A stretch of DNA of 64,000 nucleotides from NCBI GenBank assembly GCA_028707125.1, contig JAQTUX010000001.1:1176023-1240022 (forward strand). The letters run 5' to 3'. The notes below the pieces were generated by a model, which did no database searches, was not told where the DNA came from, and was given only the letters and a program-made list of their open reading frames with translations. Both the position numbers and the translations under genes were made by a program. The stretch comes from Candidatus Omnitrophota bacterium (GTDB taxonomy: Bacteria > Omnitrophota > Gorgyraeia > Gygaellales > JAQTUX01). Below, in pieces: positions 23,864 to 32,102 of this stretch (positions within the stretch are counted from its first letter, which is position 1; each line of letters starts with the position of its first letter).

Positions 23864-24100
23864 TTACCCTTCCTCTATCCTGCCAAGGGCCTGGCCGACC
23901 TCCACGTCCGAGCCTTCCTGTGATAGTATTTCGGCAAGAGTGCCGCTGGCTGGGCTGGGCAGGTTAAAGGTGGCTTTATCGGTGGTAAGCTCAACCAGGT
24001 CATCGCCCTGATTGACCTTTTCGCCCTCCTGGAAATACCAATACGATATGGTTGCCTTAGTTATGCCTTCTCCCAATTCCGGTAAGATTATCTGCGTCAT
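23864..24100 (-). CDS. Free-standing lipoyl (E2-type) domain protein
   Basis: 78 residues consisting only of a biotinyl/lipoyl-attachment fold of the 2-oxoacid dehydrogenase E2 type: ILPELGEGITKATISYWY, then DDLVELTTDKATF with the modified Lys42 in TTDKA, and GTLAEILSQEGSDV. No E1-binding or catalytic acyltransferase domain follows; the TAA stop is clean and a promoter comes next. The gene overlaps lipB by 44 bp and has its own strong GGAGG 5 nt before the ATG. It probably serves as a mobile lipoyl carrier for the Lpd encoded in the same operon, or for an E2 encoded elsewhere (inference). Confidence 0.9.
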   Translation of the reverse strand: MTQIILPELGEGITKATISYWYFQEGEKVNQGDDLVELTTDKATFNLPSPASGTLAEILSQEGSDVEVGQALGRIEEG

Positions 24101-24722
24101 TGAAACCTCCGTCAGTTACAAATAGATTTGAAATATCCCCGGCCACCTTATCAATGGGTATGGTTTTACCCGATTCTTTCTGTATAGACGTCATCTCTAT
24201 GTCCTGGCCGCAGGGCCTTATATAGGTAAATTCCAATAAGTCATTGTTGACATTGAGGGCAAATCCAAAAAAACTGACCCAGCGGCTGACGGCTATGCCT
24301 ATGGAGCAGATCTTTTTCTCCCCTACCCATACCCCCCTGTTGCCGGTTTTGACCTCGCCGTTAACGCCGTATATGCGCAAAAGTTTACAGACATGGCCTT
24401 CTAACGCGCTCAAATACCAATGTATATCTTTTTTGTGCCTGCCTAAATCTAAGACGGGATAAACCACAAGTTGTCCCGGATTATGCAAAGTAACATCTCC
24501 GCCTCGCGGCGCCGAAACGACCCTGATACCTCTCTCAACCAGAAATGCCTCATCCTTAAGGATGTTTTGCCTGCCTGCCTTTCTACCCAGAACAACGCAT
24601 GCCGGCGAATGCTCGCAGAATAATACGATATCGTCCGCGCCTGCCTTAACGCGGCTGACCGCGTCAATCTGCCTGTTAAACGCCGTTTCAAAGTCAATGA
24701 TACCGAGATCGATGAAATCCAC
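24057..24722 (-). CDS. lipB: Lipoyl(octanoyl) transferase
   Basis: LipB moves octanoate from ACP to lipoyl domains, the first step of lipoate assembly. 221 residues. Substrate-pocket motif RGGDVTLHNPGQLVVYP (73-89), catalytic Lys137 in VGEKKICSIGI, FGFALNVN, and catalytic Cys171 in IRPCGQDIEMTSI. It lies between lpdA (sharing 1 bp) and a free lipoyl domain gene, its likely substrate. No lipA is seen in the window. The C-terminus runs 44 bp into the lipoyl gene, giving a tail without family conservation. Confidence 0.95.
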   Translation of the reverse strand: MDFIDLGIIDFETAFNRQIDAVSRVKAGADDIVLFCEHSPACVVLGRKAGRQNILKDEAFLVERGIRVVSAPRGGDVTLHNPGQLVVYPVLDLGRHKKDIHWYLSALEGHVCKLLRIYGVNGEVKTGNRGVWVGEKKICSIGIAVSRWVSFFGFALNVNNDLLEFTYIRPCGQDIEMTSIQKESGKTIPIDKVAGDISNLFVTDGGFNDADNLTGIGRRHN

Positions 24723-26044
24723 TATTGCCTCAGCGTCTCCTGGATCAGCTCGGATAATGAAGGATGGGCGAATATGGTATTATCAATGGAATCTTTACTG
24801 AGGTTGTTGTTGACCGCGCAGGTCAATAACGCGATCAGCTCGCAGGCAGACGGCCCGACAATTGTCGCCCCCAATATCCTGCCTGCCCCGTCGCGGGCGG
24901 GGCCTGTGCCGGACTCAACTAATATTTTAATGAACCCGTCGGTTTCGTTCATGATCTGCGCCATGCCGTTTGCCGGAAAATCCAATTTCTTCACAAGGTA
25001 GTTTATGCCTGCCTTTTTTGCTGCCTCTTCGTTAAGGCCCACGCTGGCAACCTCCGGCTCGGTAAATATACAGGTAGGAACCGCGCGCGTGTCTCTTTTT
25101 ACCGGCTTATCCGGGTTCAGCATATTCCTCACTGCCAGGCGGCCCTCATACGCCGCCAGATGCGCCAATTGAATACTGCTTGAAGCATCGCCGGCAGAAT
25201 ATATGTTCCCGACGCCGGCCCGCAAATGATCGTCAACCACGATCCTGCCTTTTTCCGTCTTGATGCCTAATGAGGCATCAAACAGGCCTTCTGTATCGGC
25301 TACGCGGCCTATGGCCACCAGCACCTTATCAAATTCATCTAATTTCAGCGAGAATAAATCCGTCTTTGTCAAAACCTTGATCTTTTTCTTCCTGAAGGCC
25401 GACTCGATCTTCCGCGACGCCTCCGCGTCCTCTACCGGCAGCAGCCGCTCCAACATCTCTACTATCGTAACCTCCGAACCAAAGCTGCCGTATATTGAGG
25501 CAAATTCGCAGCCGATAAATCCGCCGCCTACGATAAGCAGCTTCTCAGGCACCTCTGTAAATTCTAACGCGTGGTCGCTGGAAACTATTCTCCGCGAGTC
25601 GTATGCCAGCCGCGGCAGCCGCGCCGGTCTTGAACCGGTGGCGACAAGAATGAATTTTGCCGAGATCTTTTTATTCGCGGCCTCTATTTCGTTGGGTGAG
25701 ATTATTTTCGCCGCGCCCTGGATGTAATCTACCCCGGACTTTTTTACGCGGAAATCCATCCCTCTTGAAAGCTTTTCTATGACCGCCTTACGCCAGTTCT
25801 GCGCCTGCTGAAAATCAAACTGGGCCCCCCGCGGTTTTACGCCGAAAGAGGGTATCTTCTGTAAATGGGACAGCGCCTTCGCGGACTGGACAAACGCTTT
25901 GGTGGGTATGCAGCCCCTGTTCAGGCAGGTGCCGCCGATCTTATCCTTTTCGATCAGGCAGGTGTTGAGGCCGTTTTCTCTGGCGTACATAGCGGCGCTG
26001 AAACCCGCCCACCCTGCGCCGATTATCGCTAAGTCGTAATCCAT
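24722..26044 (-). CDS. lpdA: Dihydrolipoyl dehydrogenase
   Basis: FAD disulfide reductase that reoxidises dihydrolipoyl groups with NAD+. 440 residues from the ATG at 26044, chosen because MDYDLAIIGAGWAGFSAAMY is the normal N-terminus; a longer frame upstream has only an Arg-rich non-homologous extension lying inside mdh. Redox pair Cys40 and Cys45 in GGTCLNRGCIPTKA, NAD motif IVGGGFIGCEFASI, second FAD motif IYSAGDA, and C-terminal His-Glu in AHPSLSE. It overlaps mdh by 16 bp and lipB by 1 bp. Partners would be 2-oxoacid dehydrogenase or glycine cleavage proteins; only the lipoyl domain is encoded here. Confidence 0.95.
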   Translation of the reverse strand: MDYDLAIIGAGWAGFSAAMYARENGLNTCLIEKDKIGGTCLNRGCIPTKAFVQSAKALSHLQKIPSFGVKPRGAQFDFQQAQNWRKAVIEKLSRGMDFRVKKSGVDYIQGAAKIISPNEIEAANKKISAKFILVATGSRPARLPRLAYDSRRIVSSDHALEFTEVPEKLLIVGGGFIGCEFASIYGSFGSEVTIVEMLERLLPVEDAEASRKIESAFRKKKIKVLTKTDLFSLKLDEFDKVLVAIGRVADTEGLFDASLGIKTEKGRIVVDDHLRAGVGNIYSAGDASSSIQLAHLAAYEGRLAVRNMLNPDKPVKRDTRAVPTCIFTEPEVASVGLNEEAAKKAGINYLVKKLDFPANGMAQIMNETDGFIKILVESGTGPARDGAGRILGATIVGPSACELIALLTCAVNNNLSKDSIDNTIFAHPSLSELIQETLRQ

Positions 26045-26952
26045 CTGGTGGACTTCTTTATCTCTTCCGCCGACTCTGATAACCTTCTTTTCTCTTCGGC
26101 ATTCAACTCTAACTCTATAATCTGCTCGATGCCTCTCCTGCCGATCCTGCAGGGCACGCCGACGCATACATCGTGAAGCCCGTATTCGCCTTCAAGGCAG
26201 CACGATACGGGGATGTCTTTATTCTCATCCTTTAATATCGCCTTTGCCAGATCGGCTATTGCCGCCGACGGCGCGAAATAAGCGCTGCCGCTGCCGAGCG
26301 CGCCTACGATCTCCGCGCCGCGTTCAACAGTGCGCCTGACAAGCTCATCCAGCGCGGCCTTGTCGAGCAGCTTATCAAGGGGGGCATTCTTTACACGGGA
26401 AAAACGCGGCAAGGGAAGCATCCCGGCTCCGTGCGCGCCTATGACCAACGCCTCTACTTCGGACTGAGGCACATTAAGCTCCCTGCTGATGAGGTTGGCG
26501 AAACGCGCGGAATCAAGCCCCGCGCCCATGCCTATGACCCTTTCCCTCCTGAAACCGGTTATCTTAAGGCCGAGCTGCGTCATTACGTCCAGCGGATTGG
26601 TCACAATTATCACAATAGAATCATGCGCCAGGCGCCTGATCTCCAGGCAGATGCCTTTTATTATGTCGGCATTTTTCCTTAAGAGGTCTTCCCTGCTCAT
26701 CCCGGGCCTGCGCGCCAGGCCCGCCGTTACAACGATCAAATCTGAGCCCTCTACATCGGAAATATTCTGCGACGAGAAAACGCGGTAATCCCTTTTGAAT
26801 ACAGCCGAGGAGTCCTCAAGATCCAGCTGTTTTCCCTTTGCCAGGCCCGCGGCAATATCTATCAAAAAAACATCCGCTATCGCCTCATCCAGAAGGCGCA
26901 TAGCGGCCAGTCCGCCGACGTTCCCGGCGCCGATTATTGAAATCTTTGGCAT
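26029..26952 (-). CDS. mdh: Malate dehydrogenase (lactate/malate dehydrogenase family)
   Basis: NAD-dependent interconversion of malate and oxaloacetate. 307 residues with N-terminal Rossmann motif ISIIGAGNVGG. The mobile substrate loop AGLARRPGMSREDLL has the Arg-Arg pattern of malate rather than lactate enzymes. Catalytic parts are VTNPLDVMTQ, GMGAGLDSARF with Asp and Arg, and His in IGAHGAGM. It begins immediately after the stop of the isocitrate dehydrogenase-like gene and overlaps lpdA. With the aconitase-like and IDH-like genes upstream it forms a partial TCA set. Confidence 0.93.
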   Translation of the reverse strand: MPKISIIGAGNVGGLAAMRLLDEAIADVFLIDIAAGLAKGKQLDLEDSSAVFKRDYRVFSSQNISDVEGSDLIVVTAGLARRPGMSREDLLRKNADIIKGICLEIRRLAHDSIVIIVTNPLDVMTQLGLKITGFRRERVIGMGAGLDSARFANLISRELNVPQSEVEALVIGAHGAGMLPLPRFSRVKNAPLDKLLDKAALDELVRRTVERGAEIVGALGSGSAYFAPSAAIADLAKAILKDENKDIPVSCCLEGEYGLHDVCVGVPCRIGRRGIEQIIELELNAEEKRRLSESAEEIKKSTRWITT

Positions 26953-28038
26953 TTATTTTTTGATCTTTGCGGCAATCGCCTCTGCCATCTCAAGAGTGCC
27001 CACGGCAGAGGGATCATCCCTGTTTTCCTTTAAGTCGTAGGTCACGGACCTGCCCTCGCGCATAACATCGCTTACGGCCTTATCCAATTTCAAGGCGGCA
27101 TTTTCTTCGCCGAGATATTTCAGCATTAACACCGCGGAGAGGATCATCGCCGCTGGATTCACTCTGTTCTTCCCGGCATGCTTAGGCGCTGAACCATGCA
27201 CCGCCTCAAATACGGCTATGCCGTCTCCAATATTGGCGCCGGGAGCGACTCCCAGCCCTCCCACCAGCCCCGCGCAAAGGTCCGATAAGATATCGCCGTA
27301 AAGGTTGGGCAGGACAAAAACATCGTAATTATGCGGCCTCAATACAAGCTGCATTGACAGGTTGTCCACGATGGCATCGTCAAAAGCGACCCTGCCTTCG
27401 TATTCAGCCGCTATCTCCCGGGCAACCGACAGGAACAGCCCGTCGGTAAACTTCATGATGTTGGCCTTATGCACGGCTGTGACTTTCTTGCGGCCGTTCT
27501 TAAGCGCGTACTCAAAAGCAAACTTGACTATGCGCCGTGACGCGGACTCCGATATCGGCTTTATGGAAACGGCTGAATCGGCAATGATTTTCTTATCCCT
27601 GAGGGAATTGATCTTCTCAATGACTGACCTTGTGTCTGCTTCGCCCTTTTGAAATTCTATGCCCGCGTAAAGGTCTTCGGTGTTCTCCCTGACCAGCACC
27701 AGGTCAATATCTTTATATTTTGATCTTACGCCTTCGTATGATTTTGCCGGCCTCAGGCAAGCGTAGAGATCAAGCTTCTGGCGTATGGCAACGTTTACGG
27801 AACGAAACCCGCTGCCGACAGGCGTGGTTATGGGGCCCTTCAGCGCGACCTTGTTTTTCCTGATCGAATCAAGCGTCTGCTCAGGCAGGACTGTGCCGTA
27901 TTTCTTAAGCGCTGTCTCGCCGGCAACCGCCTCCTCCCATTTGATCTTAACTCCGGCGGCGTCCACGCACATCCGTGCCGCCTCTGCCACTTCCGGCCCT
28001 ATGCCGTCTCCGGGGATTAATGTAATTGTGTGATTCAT
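26953..28038 (-). CDS. NAD-type isocitrate dehydrogenase-like protein (isocitrate/isopropylmalate dehydrogenase family)
   Basis: 361 residues of the beta-decarboxylating dehydrogenase family. Start ITLIPGDGIGPEV; substrate segment SVNVAIRQKLDLYACLRP, which matches NAD-isocitrate dehydrogenases (Ser-x-Asn and the Tyr-Ala-Arg-Pro pattern) better than LeuB; RENTEDLYAGIE; Lys in HKANIMKFTDG; metal Asp pattern VDNLSMQLV and NLYGDILSDL; and C-terminal FEAVHGSAP. It overlaps the LeuD-like gene by 4 bp. It likely converts isocitrate to 2-oxoglutarate. Homoisocitrate or isopropylmalate dehydrogenase activity cannot be excluded, since the neighbouring hydratase is of the LeuCD class. Confidence 0.88.
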   Translation of the reverse strand: MNHTITLIPGDGIGPEVAEAARMCVDAAGVKIKWEEAVAGETALKKYGTVLPEQTLDSIRKNKVALKGPITTPVGSGFRSVNVAIRQKLDLYACLRPAKSYEGVRSKYKDIDLVLVRENTEDLYAGIEFQKGEADTRSVIEKINSLRDKKIIADSAVSIKPISESASRRIVKFAFEYALKNGRKKVTAVHKANIMKFTDGLFLSVAREIAAEYEGRVAFDDAIVDNLSMQLVLRPHNYDVFVLPNLYGDILSDLCAGLVGGLGVAPGANIGDGIAVFEAVHGSAPKHAGKNRVNPAAMILSAVLMLKYLGEENAALKLDKAVSDVMREGRSVTYDLKENRDDPSAVGTLEMAEAIAAKIKK

Positions 28039-28535
28039 AACTTTATCCCGCCATGTTTCTTAAAATGCGCCACCAGGCCGCCGTCCTCAAGCAGCGTGCG
28101 CATAACTTTATTCAGCGGCTTAAAAGGGGTGCGCGTTTGCCGGCTCTTATTCTCCAATACACCTTTCTCTATATCTATCACTATTTCGTCGCCTTGTTTT
28201 ATCCCGCCGGTATCCGCCTCTATAAGCGCCAGCCCTATATTAAATCCGTTCCTGTAAAATATCCGCGCGAAACTCTTTGCCACGACGGCGTTTATGCCCG
28301 CCGCCTTTATGACCAACGGCGCCTGCTCGCGCGATGAGCCGAGGCCGAAATTGCCGCCGGCGACTATGATACTCTTGCCAGGGGTAAGCTTTTCAGGGAA
28401 ATCCGGGTCAATGTCCTCCATAATATGCTTCGCCAATTCTTTCATATCGGTGATGGCGAATTTGTAGCGCCCCGATATGATAAAGTCGGTGTTGATATTG
28501 TCGCCTAATAATACCGCCTTGCCTGAGATCACCAT
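28035..28535 (-). CDS. leuD: Aconitase-family small subunit, LeuD/HacB type
   Basis: 166 residues forming the swivelling small subunit of a two-subunit hydro-lyase. LLGDNINTDFIISGRY at the start, GGNFGLGSSREQAP (the catalytic Ser/Arg loop) and SFARIFYRNGFNIG. The length fits archaeal-type LeuD or homoaconitase small subunits. It is separated from its large subunit only by pilT. The substrate may be citrate, isopropylmalate or homocitrate; the isocitrate-dehydrogenase-like neighbour favours citrate to isocitrate (inference). Confidence 0.9.
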   Translation of the reverse strand: MVISGKAVLLGDNINTDFIISGRYKFAITDMKELAKHIMEDIDPDFPEKLTPGKSIIVAGGNFGLGSSREQAPLVIKAAGINAVVAKSFARIFYRNGFNIGLALIEADTGGIKQGDEIVIDIEKGVLENKSRQTRTPFKPLNKVMRTLLEDGGLVAHFKKHGGIKL

Positions 28536-28536
28536 T

Positions 28537-29583
28537 TTATAACGACTTGAACTCGCCGGGGTTCTTCACCTTCTGCATCGCCGTATCCATAGAGACAAGA
28601 CCTTTCTGGTAAAGCTCTTTCAGCGACTTATCCATTGTCTTCATCCCGTACTGGCTGCCGGTCTGCATGACTGTCGGCATCTGCTCGACCTCCTGCTCTC
28701 TTATTAAATTCCTCACAGCGGGGGTGGCGATCATTATTTCAGTAGCAAGCACCATACCTGTTCCGTCGGCGCGCCTGAGCAGTAATTGCGAAACTATCCC
28801 CTGCAGGGAAGCCGCCAGCTGAAGTTTTACCTGCGCCTGCTGATGCGGAGGGAACACGTCAATGATGCGCTGGATCGTCTGCGGCGCGTCGGGCGTATGA
28901 AGGGTGGCAAGGACAAGATGCCCGGTTTCGGCCGCGGTAAGCGCGGTGGCGATCGTCTCCTGATCCCTCATCTCTCCCACTACGATCACGTTCGGGTCCT
29001 GCCGAAGAGCGTGCCTCAAAGCCGACGCGAATGAGTAGGTATCGGAATACAGCTCTCTCTGTTTTACGATACTCTTCTTATTAGGATGAACAAATTCTAT
29101 AGGGTCTTCAATGCATATTATCATGCATTCTCTCTCGCTGTTTATCAGGTCTATCAGGGCGGCCAGGGTCGTGGTCTTGCCTACGCCGGTAGGCCCGGTA
29201 ACCAGCACAAGGCCGTTTGGCTTTCTGGCAAGGTCTATCAATATCTGGGGCAGGCCCAAATCGTTGAATGTAGGGATATTCAGCGGTATGCGCCTTAATG
29301 CCGCTTCCACAGACCCTCTCTGCATATGCACATTCACTCTGAACCTGTCAAGCCCGGGAAGCGCCAGAGAAAAATCCAGTTCCAGCTCCTTTTCAAACGC
29401 CGCTTTCTGGGAACTGCTTAACGCGCTGTAGATAAGACGCTTGTTATCTTCTTTGCTCAAAGCCGGGAAGTCCGTTTTGACCAATTGGCCGCTGACCCTC
29501 AATATCGGCGGCTGGGACGCGGTAAGGTGCAGATCAGAGGCGTTATTTTTTACCGCCAGCATAAGCAATTCTTTCAATTCCAT
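28537..29583 (-). CDS. pilT: Type IV pilus retraction ATPase PilT
   Basis: Hexameric cytoplasmic ATPase that depolymerises type IV pili. 348 residues: N-terminal domain MELKELLMLAVKNNASDLHL, Walker A GPTGVGKTTT, Asp box ICIEDPIEFVH, Walker B VIVVGEMRDQETI, His box GHLVLATLHT, and the PilT-specific C-terminal motif AVRNLIREQEV (usually AIRNLIRE). It shares one base with the leuC stop and lies 1 bp before leuD, so it is inserted between the two subunit genes of one enzyme without breaking translational coupling. No other pilus gene is in the window. Confidence 0.95.
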   Translation of the reverse strand: MELKELLMLAVKNNASDLHLTASQPPILRVSGQLVKTDFPALSKEDNKRLIYSALSSSQKAAFEKELELDFSLALPGLDRFRVNVHMQRGSVEAALRRIPLNIPTFNDLGLPQILIDLARKPNGLVLVTGPTGVGKTTTLAALIDLINSERECMIICIEDPIEFVHPNKKSIVKQRELYSDTYSFASALRHALRQDPNVIVVGEMRDQETIATALTAAETGHLVLATLHTPDAPQTIQRIIDVFPPHQQAQVKLQLAASLQGIVSQLLLRRADGTGMVLATEIMIATPAVRNLIREQEVEQMPTVMQTGSQYGMKTMDKSLKELYQKGLVSMDTAMQKVKNPGEFKSL

Positions 29584-30842
29584 TATCTCATCTCCTTCCT
29601 CGGATCGGTTATATGCCCTGTCAGGGCGGATGCGGCTACGGTGGCGGGCGAAGCAAGATATATGAACGCCTTCGGGTTGCCCATCCTGCCCTTGAAATTC
29701 CTGTTAGCGCAGGAGATCACCGATTCTCCATCAGCAGGCACGCCGTTATGCGTGCCTACGCACGGGCCGCAGCCGGGAGCGACTATGACCGCCCCCGCCT
29801 TGACCAACGTATCTATTATACCTGTTTTGAGCGCTTCTAAAAATATATTTTTGGAAGCGGGGGCGACTATAAGGCGCACCCCGTCTTTGACCTTTCTGCC
29901 CTTAAGTATATCCGCCGCGATCTTTAAATCCTCGAGGCGGCCGTTAGTGCAGGTGCCGATGTAGGCCTCGTTGATCCCCACGCCCGATAACTCGCCCGCG
30001 AGGGCTGTATTGTCAACCGCGTGCGGCTTTGAAACCGTGGGCCTGATCTTATCCGCGTCATAATGTTTTACCGATCTGTATCCGGCATCGCTATCGGCCT
30101 TCTGTATCCTGTATTTTTTCTTGATCGGCCTTTTTTTAAGCCAGTCCCGCGCCTTTTTATCCACGGGCATAAAGGCGCACTTTGCCCCCATCTCCACCAC
30201 CATATTGCATATTGTGAACCTCGCGTCCATACTTAAGGCGCCTATGGCGCTGCCGTAAAATTCTATCGCCTGATACGTCGCGCCGGAGGAAGTGAAGTCG
30301 CCGATAATATGCAAGATAAGGTCTTTGGCAAAGACGCCTTTGGGCAGGCGTCCGTCTACTATTATCTTTATGGTTTCGGGCACCTTAAACCAGTTCTTGC
30401 CCCCTGCCAGCGCGATGGCCAGGTCTGTTGAGCCCACGCCGCTGGCAAAGGCGCCCAGCGCCCCGTAAGTGCAGGTGTGCGAATCAGCCCCGAGAACGAG
30501 TTCACCGGGATATACGTGCCCCGACTCAGGTATGACCTGATGGCAGACGCCGCAGCCGATGTCATAAAGCCCCGTATCGAATTCACCGCTGAAGGCGCGC
30601 ATCCTGTTATGTATGGCGGAGACCTCCTGTTTCGGCGAAGGCGCGCTGTGGTCTATCACCATGCAGAACTTATTCGCCGCGGCAAGCTTCTTTATCCCCA
30701 ATTCAGCGATCCTGTCAATGATGATCGCGCTGGTGCCGTCCTGGCCAAAACAGAAATCAACCTTGCATACCGCAAAATCGCCGGCAGTAAGGGATTTGCC
30801 GGCGTGCTCGCTTAATATCTTCTCTACTACTGTCTTACCCAT
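29583..30842 (-). CDS. leuC: Aconitase-family large subunit, LeuC/HacA type
   Basis: 419-residue Fe-S hydro-lyase subunit of the LeuC2/homoaconitase class. [4Fe-4S] ligands are seen in IGTCTNGR and PGCGPCVG. Substrate and active-site motifs are VIDHSAPSP, GADSHTCTYGALG and SGVGSTDLA, with a C-terminal RNFKGRMGNP. It works with the LeuD-like protein encoded past pilT. Start overlaps aspC by 16 bp. No leuA or leuB is nearby, so leucine synthesis is not shown. An aconitase role with the adjacent IDH-like and malate dehydrogenase genes is an alternative. Confidence 0.9.
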   Translation of the reverse strand: MGKTVVEKILSEHAGKSLTAGDFAVCKVDFCFGQDGTSAIIIDRIAELGIKKLAAANKFCMVIDHSAPSPKQEVSAIHNRMRAFSGEFDTGLYDIGCGVCHQVIPESGHVYPGELVLGADSHTCTYGALGAFASGVGSTDLAIALAGGKNWFKVPETIKIIVDGRLPKGVFAKDLILHIIGDFTSSGATYQAIEFYGSAIGALSMDARFTICNMVVEMGAKCAFMPVDKKARDWLKKRPIKKKYRIQKADSDAGYRSVKHYDADKIRPTVSKPHAVDNTALAGELSGVGINEAYIGTCTNGRLEDLKIAADILKGRKVKDGVRLIVAPASKNIFLEALKTGIIDTLVKAGAVIVAPGCGPCVGTHNGVPADGESVISCANRNFKGRMGNPKAFIYLASPATVAASALTGHITDPRKEMR

Positions 30843-31993
30843 TTTTCGATCCTGTCCATCCCCTTCTCAATATTCTCCATGCTCGTGGCAAAGCTTACGC
30901 GCACGAAATCATCATATCCGAAGCCGATGCCGGGCACAAGCGCCACATTCGCCTCATCAAGAAGCCGCGAAGAGAAGGTAAGCGAATCCATCCCGGTCTT
31001 TGATATGTTAATAAAGATGTAGAACGCTCCCTGCGGAAGTATGTGGCTCAGTATCTTGATACTCTTCAGCCGCCCCACTATGTAGTCGCGCCGCTTCAAA
31101 AACTGCGCGCATCTTTCCCTTACGATCTTCTCATCCATCTCTAAGGCGGCAACTGAGGCCATTTGCGCGATGGAATCGGCGTTGGAAGTAGAGTGGCTCT
31201 GGATGTTGTCCACTGCCCTGGCTATTTCAAGCGGCGCGCCTAAATAGCCGATGCGCCATCCGGTCATCGCGAATGATTTGGATACGCCGTTGACGGTAAT
31301 TACCTGCTCAAGGGCCTGCCTGCCAAACGACGCGGGTGAATGGTGCTTCAGCCCGTCAAAGATTATCTTCTCATAGATCTCGTCGCTTATTATGAAGATC
31401 CCTCTCTCCAGGCAAACGTCCACCAGGGCTGTCAGCTCTTCACGGGAATAAACCACGCCCGTGGGGTTAGAGGGGCTGTTCAGGATCAGGACCTTAGTTT
31501 TTGGGCTTATGTGTTTCTTAAGGAGTGCGGGGGTAAGTTTGAAGCCGCCGGCGGGATCCGTGTTAACTACGACGGATCTACCCTCGGCAAGATTCACCAT
31601 TTCCGGGTAGCTTACCCAGTACGGCGCCGGTATGACCACCTCATCGCCTCTATCAACCAGCGCCTGGATGATGTTGTATATGGAGTGTTTCGCGCCGCAG
31701 GAAACGACTATCTGCTCCGGAGAATACTCTATGCCGTTATCCCTTTTGAACTTCTCGCATATGAGTTTTCTTAATTCCGGTATGCCTGAAGTAGCGGTGT
31801 ATTTAGTAAAACCGCTCTTTATCGCTTCTATAGCTTTCTGCTTGATCGCGTCGGGCGTGTCAAAATCCGGTTCGCCGGCGCCGAAACCGATGATATCCTT
31901 CCCTTCTTTGCGTAACTGCTTTGCCTTGGCCGTTATCTTCAGAGTCAAGGAAGGATTGATAAGCTGGACTCTTTTGGCAAGCTTGATAGGCAT
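30827..31993 (-). CDS. aspC: Aspartate/aromatic aminotransferase, class I (subgroup I-gamma)
   Basis: PLP enzyme of 388 residues exchanging amino groups between aspartate/oxaloacetate and glutamate/2-oxoglutarate. IIGFGAGEPDFDTPD at the N-terminus, NSPSNPTGVVYSREE, DEIYEKIIFDG, PLP-Lys in NGVSKSFAMTGWRIG, and Arg in FVRVSFATS. The pattern resembles thermophile-type AspAT. It is the first gene after the ribosomal cluster and a palindromic element, and leads the operon of carboxylic acid enzymes whose oxaloacetate and 2-oxoglutarate it would use. Confidence 0.94.
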   Translation of the reverse strand: MPIKLAKRVQLINPSLTLKITAKAKQLRKEGKDIIGFGAGEPDFDTPDAIKQKAIEAIKSGFTKYTATSGIPELRKLICEKFKRDNGIEYSPEQIVVSCGAKHSIYNIIQALVDRGDEVVIPAPYWVSYPEMVNLAEGRSVVVNTDPAGGFKLTPALLKKHISPKTKVLILNSPSNPTGVVYSREELTALVDVCLERGIFIISDEIYEKIIFDGLKHHSPASFGRQALEQVITVNGVSKSFAMTGWRIGYLGAPLEIARAVDNIQSHSTSNADSIAQMASVAALEMDEKIVRERCAQFLKRRDYIVGRLKSIKILSHILPQGAFYIFINISKTGMDSLTFSSRLLDEANVALVPGIGFGYDDFVRVSFATSMENIEKGMDRIEKWVRQ

Positions 31994-32003
31994 AGGGTAT
32001 ATA

Positions 32004-32095
32004 TTTGAACGCAGATTAACGCATATCTAACGCAGATTTACGCAGATTAACTCTGCGACCATATGCGTGCAAATCTGCGAGAATCTGCGTTCAAA
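32004..32095. repeat. 92-bp imperfect palindrome with reiterated ACGCAGATT modules
   Basis: The ends are a perfect 14-bp inverted repeat (32004-32017 and 32082-32095, TTTGAACGCAGATT). A second inner pair, ACGCATAT/ATATGCGT, lies at 32019-32026 and 32061-32068. Between them the 9-mer ACGCAGATT or its close variants recur in direct and inverted orientation. It fills most of the 109-bp gap between rplQ and aspC. It could be a small non-autonomous repeat or, as RNA, a long hairpin ending the ribosomal transcript. It is not a CRISPR: there are no equal-length spacers. Confidence 0.8.
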
Positions 32096-32102
32096 GTAAA
32101 AT

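Noticed and set aside
26045-26167. N-terminal extension of dihydrolipoyl dehydrogenase
   Set aside because: The extra 41 residues are Arg-rich, lie inside mdh in another frame, and precede the canonical FAD-binding start MDYDLAIIGAG.
32004-32095. Short CRISPR-like array
   Set aside because: The repeated unit is only about 9 bp, occurs in both orientations and has no spacers of constant length; no cas genes are present.
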